Source of the DNA: Shewanella sp. 1CM18E
GTDB lineage: Bacteria; Pseudomonadota; Gammaproteobacteria; Enterobacterales; Shewanellaceae
Length of the DNA stretch: 64,000 nt
Assembly (NCBI RefSeq): GCF_023161665.1
Contig: NZ_JALNTW010000002.1
Location: forward strand, 372,001 to 436,000
Reading direction: 5' to 3'
Both the position numbers and the translations under genes were made by a program. This document shows positions 27,226 to 34,468 of this stretch, piece after piece (the stretch's first letter is position 1; each line of letters begins with the position of its first letter). The notes under the pieces were generated by a model that was not told the DNA's origin, searched no databases, and worked only from the letters and a program-made list of their open reading frames with translations.

Positions 27226-27813
27226 ATCCTGTTTGGTAAAAGAAATATGCGTTGGAGCTTGCTTTCTAGACCCCATTTGGAAAAGTTGAAAATCACTTTC
27301 TCCTACAAATTGGATACTAAAAGAATTAAGCAGCGCCATAATGTCATTCAGCCACTTTGGCAACTCACTCCTATAATACCCATAATCTATTTTCGAGCCA
27401 TAAGGGTTGTCTGCATGCATAATAGCCCCGCACTTTTTATACACCTTCAAAAATTTAACTTTAGTCAGATAGTTATCATCAGTTTTATTGTCAATATGCA
27501 TGATACCATTTCGTCGGATTTGTGTTACGGGTTGGGGATAGAAGTTACTATTTACCCTTTCCATATCACGCAACATTATTTCGGCATTCCAAAACTTAGC
27601 AAAATTTTCATACTGAGATTTGTAAAGCTCACTATTGGAAACCAAAGATGCGAATGCAATCAATTCAAGAATTTTCCGTATTTGTAGGCATGCATATTCG
27701 ATCTGAGTTTCACAATATTTACTTTCACCTAAAATATCTAAGTTACCAATTACAATCAGTCTCCCCTTGATCTCACTTAATAACTCTAAACATCGACTGA
27801 TATTATTTTCCAT
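27220..27813 (-). CDS. Cassette protein of unknown function, possibly HEPN-like
   Basis: A 197-residue mostly helical protein. The N-terminal half includes EYACLQIRKILELIAFASL. An RNGIMH sequence near residue 105 fits the R-x4-H pattern of HEPN ribonucleases, and CGAIMHADNPYG follows. HEPN identity is a weak inference from one short motif and helical character. No partner antitoxin gene is in the cassette. The stop codon lies inside the attC core. Confidence 0.55.
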   Translation of the reverse strand: MENNISRCLELLSEIKGRLIVIGNLDILGESKYCETQIEYACLQIRKILELIAFASLVSNSELYKSQYENFAKFWNAEIMLRDMERVNSNFYPQPVTQIRRNGIMHIDNKTDDNYLTKVKFLKVYKKCGAIMHADNPYGSKIDYGYYRSELPKWLNDIMALLNSFSIQFVGESDFQLFQMGSRKQAPTHISFTKQDA

Positions 27814-27841
27814 ATATTCTTATCCTCTACAGACTAAAGGT

Positions 27842-27918
27842 GCCTAACGCTACGCTAAAATAAGCGACGCAGGAGCAAAAACTAACTGTAGTTTGTCCTG
27901 TTGAGCGCCTTGTTATAC
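27842..27918 (-). other. attC site (77 bp, shortest in the array)
   Basis: Bounded by GCCTAAC (27842-27848) and GTTATAC (27912-27918). Inner arms AACGCTACGCT / GAGCGCCTTGTT pair imperfectly. It belongs to a different length class from the 100-102 bp neighbours. Confidence 0.75.
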
Positions 27919-27920
27919 GT

Positions 27921-28205
27921 TTATTCTCCACTACTAATTTGGTAATGTCTTTCTACGTTTTTAGTTATTTCAACCCATTTAGATGACTTAACTCTGGCTT
28001 GGTGATTATCGAAAGCAGTCTGATCTACGAACTCTTCGTAAACACTAAATTTATGCGGATTAACTTCATCGGGTGTTACTGTAAAAGTTAAGCAACCAGC
28101 CTCTTTTAAAGTAAGCTTTTTATGGATAATCAACTCACTTTTAACAACCTCAAGATCTGAATCTGGTACGACTATAAATCCTTGTAATATAACCTTAGCC
28201 AACAC
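27921..28205 (-). CDS. Cassette-encoded antibiotic biosynthesis monooxygenase (ABM)-domain protein
   Basis: A 94-residue protein with the small ferredoxin-like ABM layout: VILQGFIVVPDSDLEVVKSE, then AGCLTFTVTPDE, then FSVYEEFVDQTAFDNHQAR. This is the signature of YgiN/quinol monooxygenase-type proteins, which act as homodimers on quinols or polyketides without a cofactor. The substrate here is unknown. It is a complete cassette gene with its stop 3 nt outside the attC core. Confidence 0.8.
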   Translation of the reverse strand: MLAKVILQGFIVVPDSDLEVVKSELIIHKKLTLKEAGCLTFTVTPDEVNPHKFSVYEEFVDQTAFDNHQARVKSSKWVEITKNVERHYQISSGE

Positions 28206-28219
28206 TGAACTCCTGGAAC

Positions 28220-28320
28220 GTATAACGCCCTGCTAATAAGTGAGCCATGTGCTGGCGGGCGATTTGCTCAGAAAATGGCATGACAGCCTTGGTGAATCTG
28301 AATTTAGCAGCTTGTTATAA
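28220..28320 (-). other. attC site (101 bp)
   Basis: Bounded by GTATAAC (28220-28226) and GTTATAA (28314-28320). The arms pair as TATAACGCCCTGCTAA / TTTAGCAGCTTGTTATA. The interior differs from the GGCTAAAATTAG class. Confidence 0.75.
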
Positions 28321-28323
28321 GCA

Positions 28324-28605
28324 TTATTCCACTTCGGCACCACATTTATGACAGTTATCTTGTGGCCAACGTAACGAGAAAATACTGATACCACGAAATA
28401 CTTGTCTGGCTCCACATTGGTTGCAACCTAGTCGAAGTGCATACACAAAAATAAAGGTTCCCCAGGACATTCCGAGCCAAAAAGTCCAGTTTGAAATGTG
28501 GTAAAAGTTTGTTTCATCGAATCTATTAGGCATTCCTTTATGAATGACCGTAATGATTAACTGGATGCATAAGATCACAACGAGTCTCAATTTGTATTTA
28601 TTCAT
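28324..28605 (-). CDS. Cassette-encoded membrane protein with a zinc-ribbon-like Cys cluster
   Basis: A 93-residue protein with two hydrophobic helices (residues about 5-22 and 38-57) and a C-terminal CNQCG plus CHKCG pair, which can form a zinc ribbon. Function unknown. It is a complete cassette gene between attC sites at 28220-28320 and 28627-28728. Confidence 0.65.
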   Translation of the reverse strand: MNKYKLRLVVILCIQLIITVIHKGMPNRFDETNFYHISNWTFWLGMSWGTFIFVYALRLGCNQCGARQVFRGISIFSLRWPQDNCHKCGAEVE

Positions 28606-28626
28606 ACACCACCGATGAGATTTAGC

Positions 28627-28728
28627 TTATAACGCCCGCCTAACACGCAATGTGTTGGCATGGCTTTTTGCGTTGTTTGCCAAAATCATGACAACTTTAC
28701 ATTGTCGGAGTTTAGGCGTTTGTTAGGT
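28627..28728 (-). other. attC site (102 bp)
   Basis: Bounded by TTATAAC (28627-28633) and GTTAGGT (28722-28728). Inner arms CGCCCGCCTAA / TTTAGGCG pair. The preceding cassette gene reads through this site to a stop at 28686. Confidence 0.8.
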
Positions 28729-29057
28729 TTACTTTTATAAATAAATCCAAAGACTAGTGCTAAATGAGTCAGTAACAGCCCAAATAAAATAAAATCGTAA
28801 GAACTGTAAAACTCAATTGTTGAATCTAAAACATCGGTATTTTTATATTGATCTGACTTAATATCCTCAAGCATCATTTTGGTTAAGCTTATTAGAGTTT
28901 CAGCATCAGCTGAATCTAAGCTGGCTTCTACCTCAGCTAATTTGGAATAATCAACTGGAATGTTTGTCGCATCTTTTACCATCGTTGGTAAATGCAATGA
29001 AAAAAGAGAATAACCAACCAGAGATAAACTAGAGATTAAGATTAACCATTTATGCAT
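28686..29057 (-). CDS. Cassette-encoded small membrane protein, C-terminus encoded by its attC
   Basis: A 123-residue protein with a signal-anchor-like N-terminus (WLILISSLSLVGYSLFSL) and a second helix at about residues 92-109 (FILFGLLLTHLALVFGFIY). The last 13 residues or so, PNKRLNSDNVKLS, are translated from the attC site. Function unknown. Confidence 0.65.
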   Translation of the reverse strand: MHKWLILISSLSLVGYSLFSLHLPTMVKDATNIPVDYSKLAEVEASLDSADAETLISLTKMMLEDIKSDQYKNTDVLDSTIEFYSSYDFILFGLLLTHLALVFGFIYKSKPNKRLNSDNVKLS

Positions 29058-29071
29058 GACACTTCCTGTAA

Positions 29072-29171
29072 ACCTAACGCCTTACTAATGGGCGCATAAA
29101 TGCTTGGCTAAAATTAGCGACGAAGGAGCGCAAGCCAAGCGTTTTGCGTCCTTTTGAGTAACTTGTTAAGT
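29072..29171 (-). other. attC site (100 bp) of the first cassette
   Basis: Bounded by ACCTAAC (29072-29078) and GTTAAGT (29165-29171). The inner arms are AACGCC..TGGGCGC / GCGTCC and TGCTTGGCT / AGCCAAGC. Its core gives the TAA stop of the MreB-like gene. Confidence 0.9.
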
Positions 29172-29657
29172 GGCTGATACTCTTGACTTTACTGTATCAA
29201 AGCTTTCAACGTTAGTGTTGATTTTAGAGCCTAAATATATAACGACTTCACGAGCACCTGCTCCGATTGCTAACTCGCGCAAAACTCTTTCTTCTATATC
29301 AGTCAATCCACCTTCGGTTTTTTCCAATTGGTGAACAATGACGCGAGGGGAAGGTTTTATTTTTGACTTATGAATGGTGTACATACCATGCTGCAATATT
29401 TTTTCGGCACACATAAAATCAGCGACAAATGAACGATTGTGCTTAAAGGGGTTAAGTACTCTAACATTTGGAGCAGAAAGAGATTTAGCTTCCGTTCCGA
29501 TTGCTTTTATCACTTCACCTTTCTTAGTGTTTTCTATAGCAATATAAGGCTCTTCCTCGAAGGACATATTGGAAGAAAAAGCTTTAATAGAAAGTTTGTT
29601 TTCACTTAATTCAAAAAGTAAATCATGTGAAAAAAGGCTTCTTATAAATGTGAACAA
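29166..29657 (-). CDS. Truncated MreB-like protein encoded in the first integron cassette
   Basis: About 163 residues that align by eye with the first ~145 residues of MreB: MFTFIRSLFSHDLLFEL (MreB MFSNDLSIDLG), FVADFMCAEKILQHG (IADFFVTEKMLQH), KPSPRVIVH (RPSPRVLV) and AIGAGAREVVI (AQGAGAREVFL). It stops just before the EEPMAAAIGAG segment and lacks the second half of the actin fold. The phosphate-1 motif DLGT is replaced by ELSE, so nucleotide binding is doubtful. I prefer the TTG start at 29657, nine bases after a perfect AGGAGG; a GTG at 29678 lies in the recombination core. It is the cassette nearest attI. Confidence 0.7.
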   Translation of the reverse strand: MFTFIRSLFSHDLLFELSENKLSIKAFSSNMSFEEEPYIAIENTKKGEVIKAIGTEAKSLSAPNVRVLNPFKHNRSFVADFMCAEKILQHGMYTIHKSKIKPSPRVIVHQLEKTEGGLTDIEERVLRELAIGAGAREVVIYLGSKINTNVESFDTVKSRVSAT

Positions 29658-29676
29658 TACTCTGGGCCTCCTAGCC

Positions 29677-29745
29677 ACTTAACAGTATATTAGGCTGAAT
29701 TCCGAATAAGAACAGACAGCCTAGCGATTTAAATATTAACAGGCT
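29677..29745 (-). other. Putative attI site and attI/cassette junction
   Basis: ACTTAAC at 29677-29683 (minus GTTAAGT) is a core site at the start of the first cassette. It lies about 320 bp from the divergent intI start, where attI is expected. The outer limit of the site is a guess. Confidence 0.5.
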
Positions 29746-29963
29746 AACCTTAAAAATTTTCAAATTCAACACCTTACACCATCATCGCCTGTACTTATAC
29801 TAGCTCTTGTCATGGTGAAACTCAGAATTTGCATATTTGTGACGTATTGAAAGTTAACCACTATGGATAGTTGTTTTTAAACAGTCACTTATAAACATCC
29901 TACTTAAAATACCTTCCTTGTTTGTTCTCAAATAATGGCAAAAATGTCCAACAATCATTATGA
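29746..29963. other. Noncoding region between attI and the intI promoter
   Basis: AT-rich. By analogy with other integrons it should carry the cassette promoter reading toward the minus-strand genes. TTGAAA (minus strand, near 29760) could be a -35 element but no well-spaced -10 is convincing. Confidence 0.3.
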
Positions 29964-29979
29964 CTGTATATATAAACAG
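29964..29979 (+). promoter_or_regulatory. LexA (SOS) box upstream of the truncated integrase
   Basis: CTGTATATATAAACAG fits the CTGT-N8-ACAG consensus exactly, with the AT-rich centre typical of LexA sites. It ends 20 bp before the intI start codon. SOS control of integron integrases is established. Confidence 0.85.
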
Positions 29980-29998
29980 TATCGATAAGTGAGGAGCT

Positions 29999-30280
29999 AT
30001 GCCATCGTCTTTTATTGAATCCATTCGGCAAGTGTTAAGAACTAAACATTACAGTTTGAGAACAGAGAAAAACTATCTGTATTGGGTACGTTATTTCATT
30101 AGATTTCATCAGTATATGCCCCCAAAAGATACGCAAGGCTGTCATATCGAGCAATTTCTTACATTTCTTGGGTGTCTTCATGGTGTCACTGACTTAATTA
30201 ACGCAAACTTCAACTTTTTACTGATTTTAAAACACCTACAATTCCCACAAAATAATAACAATATAATTTTATGTGCATAA
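29999..30280 (+). pseudogene. intI: Truncated integron integrase (intI remnant)
   Basis: The first 58 or so residues match IntI: SSFIESIRQVLRTKHYSLRT, then EKNYLYWVRYFIRFHQ and IEQFLTFLG. After that the frame runs into unrelated residues and stops at 93 codons, whereas IntI is about 320. The catalytic domain with the RHR-Y residues is missing, so the product cannot recombine. The start follows GTGAGGAGCT, a good ribosome binding site, and the LexA box is intact. The rest of the gene appears deleted, not merely frameshifted, since no later IntI motif is visible downstream. Confidence 0.85.
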
Positions 30281-30300
30281 CTAAGTTCTGGGAGGGGATT

Positions 30301-31455
30301 ATGTTGCGTGTTTTGGGAATTGTTTCAACGATAACTGTATTAACGGCATGTGGTGGTTCATCTGATAACGATAATGAAACTCCTCCGCCGACAAACGAAG
30401 TGATCACACCCATTTTTAGCGATATTTCAAAAAGCTCTTACCAGCAATCCAAACATGGAATCGCCATACGAAGCATCATTCCGTTAGAAGCATTTCAAGC
30501 GACTCGTGCCTACTCTGACTTTTCTAAGCAAGGCAATATTGATCTTTTTTCAGCTGAGATGATTTATTCTTCAGCCAATAATCTTAACCCATCACTGCTT
30601 CATTTTTGGCGCTGGCAAGAATATAGTTTTGAAATGTATGACTGGCAACCGCTAGACGTCACGATTCATAATCGTGACGATGCCTGTGTTGTACCGCGAA
30701 AGTCCTTGGTAGCAGATATCAATTCAGATGGCCTTGATGATATTTTTGTAGCTTGTACTGGGTATGATGAAGAGCCTTTCCCTGGTGAGTATCCTATGAT
30801 TTTAATACAAGAGCCAGATCATAGTTTTACCGTCACTCGCGCAAAAGACATTGGAGTTGGCTACTGGCACGGTGCCTCAATGGTAGATATGACAGGAAAT
30901 GGCGCTCCTGATCTCATGCTAGCTAACAGTAATAATCACGATTAAGCTATACAAATATTCCATAACGATGGCCAAGGAAATTTTACCGAAGTCGCTAATG
31001 GCCCAATACTAGAACGCTATAGCAATTTTTATACTGTTGAAATGATTGATATCAATGACGATGGAATCGCTGACTTAGTCGCTGGAGGTCACGATACAGA
31101 AAATGCACCGGTTAGTATTTGGCTCAACCCAGGAAATTACTCCTTTAACGATGTAGAACCTGTAACTTTTGATTACATCAAAAACTTTGAAGTGGTTTTA
31201 GATTTCTACTGGCATGAAGCAACAAAAGAGCTTTATGTTTTAAGGACCTCTGGCGGTGAGGATGTTAGCTACTTTTATGATGGAACCTTACTACAGAAAT
31301 TAGACTGGCAAACTCAAGCGAGTAGCATTGTGTTTGAGCATGTCATCTGGGATGGTGATTGGACACCCTGGGTGACCCCTTTTGAAAAGGACGGTAAAAC
31401 AATTTTAGCCAGTGACGATATCGGCAAACCTTTATATTTGGAATTAGATAATTAA
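30301..31455 (+). pseudogene. FG-GAP/VCBS-repeat lipoprotein interrupted by one stop codon
   Basis: The product starts MLRVLGIVSTITVLTACGGS (lipobox LTAC) after GGGAGGGGATT, a strong ribosome binding site. FG-GAP/VCBS-like repeats follow (ADINSDGLDDIFVACTG, VDMTGNGAPDLMLAN, IDINDDGIADLVAGG). A TAA at 30943-30945 breaks the frame, which then continues in the same frame to 31455 (AIQIFHNDGQGNFTEVANG directly after the stop). Total length would be about 384 codons. The simplest reading is a recent nonsense mutation; a sequencing error or readthrough is possible. Confidence 0.7.
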
Positions 31456-31496
31456 TACCAATTATTACCAACAACTCAGATTTTACCGAGACACAA

Positions 31497-31524
31497 AAAA
31501 GCCCGATTTCTCGGGCTTTTATTT
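31497..31524. terminator. Bidirectional terminator
   Basis: AAAAGCCCGA-TTTC-TCGGGCTTTT, with A-run before and T-run after, between the lipoprotein pseudogene and the convergent ybiT. Confidence 0.85.
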
Positions 31525-31549
31525 ATAACTTTCAATTATTGAAGGTTAA

Positions 31550-33142
31550 TTAACCTTCAATACCTTTGCTCGCTAGGAACTCATCGTAAGTGCCTTTGAA
31601 ATCATTCACGCCGTTTGGTGTGATCTCAAGGATACGGTTCGCTAGTGATGATACGAATGCACGGTCATGACTGACGAACAGTAATGTACCTTCGTACATT
31701 TCAAGTGCGTTGTTTAATGACTCGATTGATTCCATATCCATGTGGTTGGTTGGTTCATCAAGTAATAGGATATTTGGCTTTTGCATAATTAGCTTACCAA
31801 ACAACATACGACCCTTTTCACCACCAGAAAGCACTTTTACAGACTTCTTAATGTCGTCAGAACCAAACAGCATACGGCCTAAGTAACCGCGAACTGATTG
31901 ATCGTCATCTTCTGGTTTACGCCACTGGCTCATCCACTCAAACAATGTCATGTCATTAGCGAAATCTGACTCATGATCCTGCGCGTAGTAACCAATCGCA
32001 GAGTTTTCAGACCATTGAATAGTACCGCTGTCTTGTGGGATATCGTGTACTAATGTACGTAGTAGTGTCGTTTTACCCACACCGTTATCACCCAAAATTG
32101 CAATACGCTCGCCAACTTCAGCAATGATGTTCAGATCTTTAAATAGGTTGTGATCAAAACCTTTTGCTAAATCTTCTACCACTAATGCGTTACGGAACAA
32201 TTTCTTCTCTTGTTCGAAACGGATGAATGGGTTAACACGGCTAGATGCTTTAACTTCATCAAGTTTAATCTTGTCGATTAGCTTAGCACGTGATGTTGCT
32301 TGCTTAGCTTTAGAAGCGTTAGCAGAGAAACGCGCAACGAAGCCTTGAAGCTCAGCAATTTGTGCTTTCTTCTTAGCATTGTCAGACATTAAACGCTCAC
32401 GCGCTTGCTGTGCTGCCATCATGTACTCATCGTAGTTACCAGGGAATACACGTAGTTCACCGTAATCCAAGTCAGCCATATGAGTACAAACAGAGTTCAA
32501 GAAATATCTATCGTGCGAGATGATAATCATGGTGCTGTTACGTTGGTTTAGCATCTCTTGTAACCAACGAATGGTATCGATGTCCAAGTTGTTGGTTGGT
32601 TCGTCAAGTAGCAGTACGTCTGGATCTGAGAACAATGCTTGTGCCAAAAGTACACGTAACTTAAAGCCTGGTGCGATTTCGCTCATTAGGCCAAAGTGTT
32701 GCTCAACACCGATACCTACGCCCATTAGCAGTTCGCCAGCGCGAGATTCAGCGGTATAACCGTCCATCTCAGCGAATTCCATTTCAAGATCCGCAACCTT
32801 GATACCGTCTTCTTCAGACATTTCTGGTAGTGAGTAGATACGGTCACGCTCTTGCTTCACTTTCCAAAGCTCTGCGTGGCCCATAATTACAGTATCTACA
32901 ACACTGTATTCTTCATAACCAAATTGGTTCTGGCTAAGCTTACCTAAACGCTCATTCACGTCTAATGAAACGTTACCTGCAGTAGGCTCTAAATCACCAG
33001 CAAGGATTTTCATGAAGGTTGATTTACCACAACCGTTAGCGCCGATCAGACCGTATCTGTTTCCGCCGCCAAACTTAATTGAGATGTTTTCAAACAGTGG
33101 CTTAGCGCCAAACTGCATGGTGATATTAGCTGTAGTAATCAA
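31550..33142 (-). CDS. ybiT: ABC-F family ATPase YbiT
   Basis: A 530-residue soluble protein with two ABC ATPase domains and no membrane part. Walker A motifs are [12 protein letters not shown] (near residue 34) and [10 protein letters not shown] (near 350). Signature and Walker B regions appear in each half ([38 protein letters not shown]). The linker of about 80 charged residues between domains is the ABC-F P-site tRNA interaction motif. It matches YbiT closely. ABC-F proteins act on the ribosomal E site. Confidence 0.93.
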   Translation of the reverse strand: MITTANITMQFGAKPLFENISIKFGGGNRYGLIGANGCGKSTFMKILAGDLEPTAGNVSLDVNERLGKLSQNQFGYEEYSVVDTVIMGHAELWKVKQERDRIYSLPEMSEEDGIKVADLEMEFAEMDGYTAESRAGELLMGVGIGVEQHFGLMSEIAPGFKLRVLLAQALFSDPDVLLLDEPTNNLDIDTIRWLQEMLNQRNSTMIIISHDRYFLNSVCTHMADLDYGELRVFPGNYDEYMMAAQQARERLMSDNAKKKAQIAELQGFVARFSANASKAKQATSRAKLIDKIKLDEVKASSRVNPFIRFEQEKKLFRNALVVEDLAKGFDHNLFKDLNIIAEVGERIAILGDNGVGKTTLLRTLVHDIPQDSGTIQWSENSAIGYYAQDHESDFANDMTLFEWMSQWRKPEDDDQSVRGYLGRMLFGSDDIKKSVKVLSGGEKGRMLFGKLIMQKPNILLLDEPTNHMDMESIESLNNALEMYEGTLLFVSHDRAFVSSLANRILEITPNGVNDFKGTYDEFLASKGIEG

Positions 33143-33453
33143 AGTGACAATTCCGCTTTTGGTTATATGATTAACGTCATCATAGATAAAACAAAAGCCA
33201 GTAAGTCCTGAACAGGGAGATAGCCCTATTCTGACCGACTGGCCGTAGGTTGACGCCGCTTGGCATCACGCCCGTAAAATTAAGCGCGATACTATAGCAT
33301 TTTAGCCTAATTTATCAACTGGCAATGGGCGTTTGAGGTGACATTTAGATGAATTTTGCGCTCATTGCGCTCGCTATAGATTATTGCTCTGCTGCAGGCT
33401 AGCAATGTCTGCAATCCAAAGACATTGCCTTTACCTTTTAAAGCCCCGCCGCT
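33143..33453. other. Intergenic region upstream of ybiT
   Basis: About 310 bp holding the ybiT promoter. I see no ORF or clear repeat apart from short inverted repeats near 33210-33245. Confidence 0.35.
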
Positions 33454-34311
33454 TTAGTCTATATCGCTGTCACAAGTTTGCACTTGATGTTCGAAATAGG
33501 CTTGGATGATGTTACTCAGCCCCGTGGTATCGTTAAGATCATTAATCTTAAATTTAATCTGCTTTGTTGCTTCACGATACGGCATCAATTCAAAACCCGC
33601 TTTTGTAACGAGGTGATCGTATTCTTTATCGGGCAGCTTGATTTCAACTATCGCAGCACCTTTACGTGGGATCAAGAAAATATAATTGGCACCAAACCTG
33701 ATATAACTTTTGGTAAAGCGCGCAACCGTGCTTTGATCAAAACCCTTTACCAATGCCTCAATCGTCTCCACATGCGCTACTGCAGTGCTCCTATAGTCAC
33801 AGCCCTGCCAACTTTCCAGACTCGGTTTAAAATATTCTTGCTCAGCTTGCTCTTCGATTAATTCTAGCTGATGAGTACTATCAAATACCTTAGTAAACTG
33901 CAGACTAACACCACCTTGGTTCTCGAATGCAGCAACTTGCAACACTATGATTGGCATAGAGACAAGGTTGAGTATGTTGTAAAAGCGGTTAGTGACATCT
34001 TCCGCTATCAAAACACATACATGTTGATAATGGTTACCGTAGAGGCTTTGCTCATGCTGGGTATATTCTATGCCGCGAAATAGATGGTCTGGGTCGAGTT
34101 TACCCACCATCACTTCCACACAATAACGGGTGTCATTATTCTGTAGCAGGATATCTAAGCGACCGTACTTTTGTACTCTTTCTTTATCTTTCAGCGTAAG
34201 AGCTCCAAGACCAAGTATGGACGGAAGGTCACATATCGCATCTTGCAGCCAATATTCATTTAATTCGGTGTTTGATTTTAAATCGATTCGATTTGCTTGG
34301 ATCACTCTCAT
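33454..34311 (-). CDS. PD-(D/E)XK nuclease-like protein with C-terminal DUF5655-like domain
   Basis: A 285-residue protein. Residues about 45-100 read RVQKYGRLDILLQNNDTRYCVEVMVGKLDPD, in pieces resembling the NucS-type PD-(D/E)XK core (G-R-x-D, then E in VEVM and K in GKL), followed by DHLFRGIEYTQHEQ like the helix after it. The spacing of Glu and Lys is longer than the usual ExK, so activity is uncertain. Residues about 195-280 resemble DUF5655, often fused to such nucleases. Family calls are by eye. Confidence 0.5.
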   Translation of the reverse strand: MRVIQANRIDLKSNTELNEYWLQDAICDLPSILGLGALTLKDKERVQKYGRLDILLQNNDTRYCVEVMVGKLDPDHLFRGIEYTQHEQSLYGNHYQHVCVLIAEDVTNRFYNILNLVSMPIIVLQVAAFENQGGVSLQFTKVFDSTHQLELIEEQAEQEYFKPSLESWQGCDYRSTAVAHVETIEALVKGFDQSTVARFTKSYIRFGANYIFLIPRKGAAIVEIKLPDKEYDHLVTKAGFELMPYREATKQIKFKINDLNDTTGLSNIIQAYFEHQVQTCDSDID

Positions 34312-34409
34312 TGTGCGCTCTTACTTAGGGGCCATCTATACGCTAGACGTTAACATTTACTTTGCGGGGTCGCGGAGTATACAAGGGTTTTTAGTGACAG
34401 AAAATACGA

Positions 34410-34440
34410 GTCATAAAAATAAGGAGCCATTGGCTCCTTA
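34410..34440 (-). terminator. Intrinsic terminator after copA
   Basis: On the minus strand AAGGAGCCA / TGGCTCCTT is followed by ATTTTTATG, 29 bp past the copA stop. Confidence 0.8.
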
Positions 34441-34468
34441 TAGATATTACAGCTTGTTTTACCGCCAC

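Larger units (their letters stand above)
24882..30280. mobile_element. Chromosomal integron: truncated intI, attI junction, seven cassettes, IS-interrupted distal attC
   Basis: All seven genes between 26182 and 29657 are on the minus strand. Each is followed by an imperfect palindrome of about 77-102 bp bounded by core sites of the GTTRRRY / RYYYAAC type. A truncated integron integrase lies divergently at 29999. Three attC sites share long internal identity (GGCTAAAATTAGCGAC and GCAAGCC segments). This is the organisation of a sedentary chromosomal integron. The integrase is broken, so the array is probably frozen unless an integrase acts in trans. Confidence 0.9.

Noticed and set aside
24882..29171. 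CRISPR array, because of the regularly placed ~100-bp repeats
   Set aside because: The repeats are long, palindromic, unequal in sequence and separated by full genes; they are attC sites.
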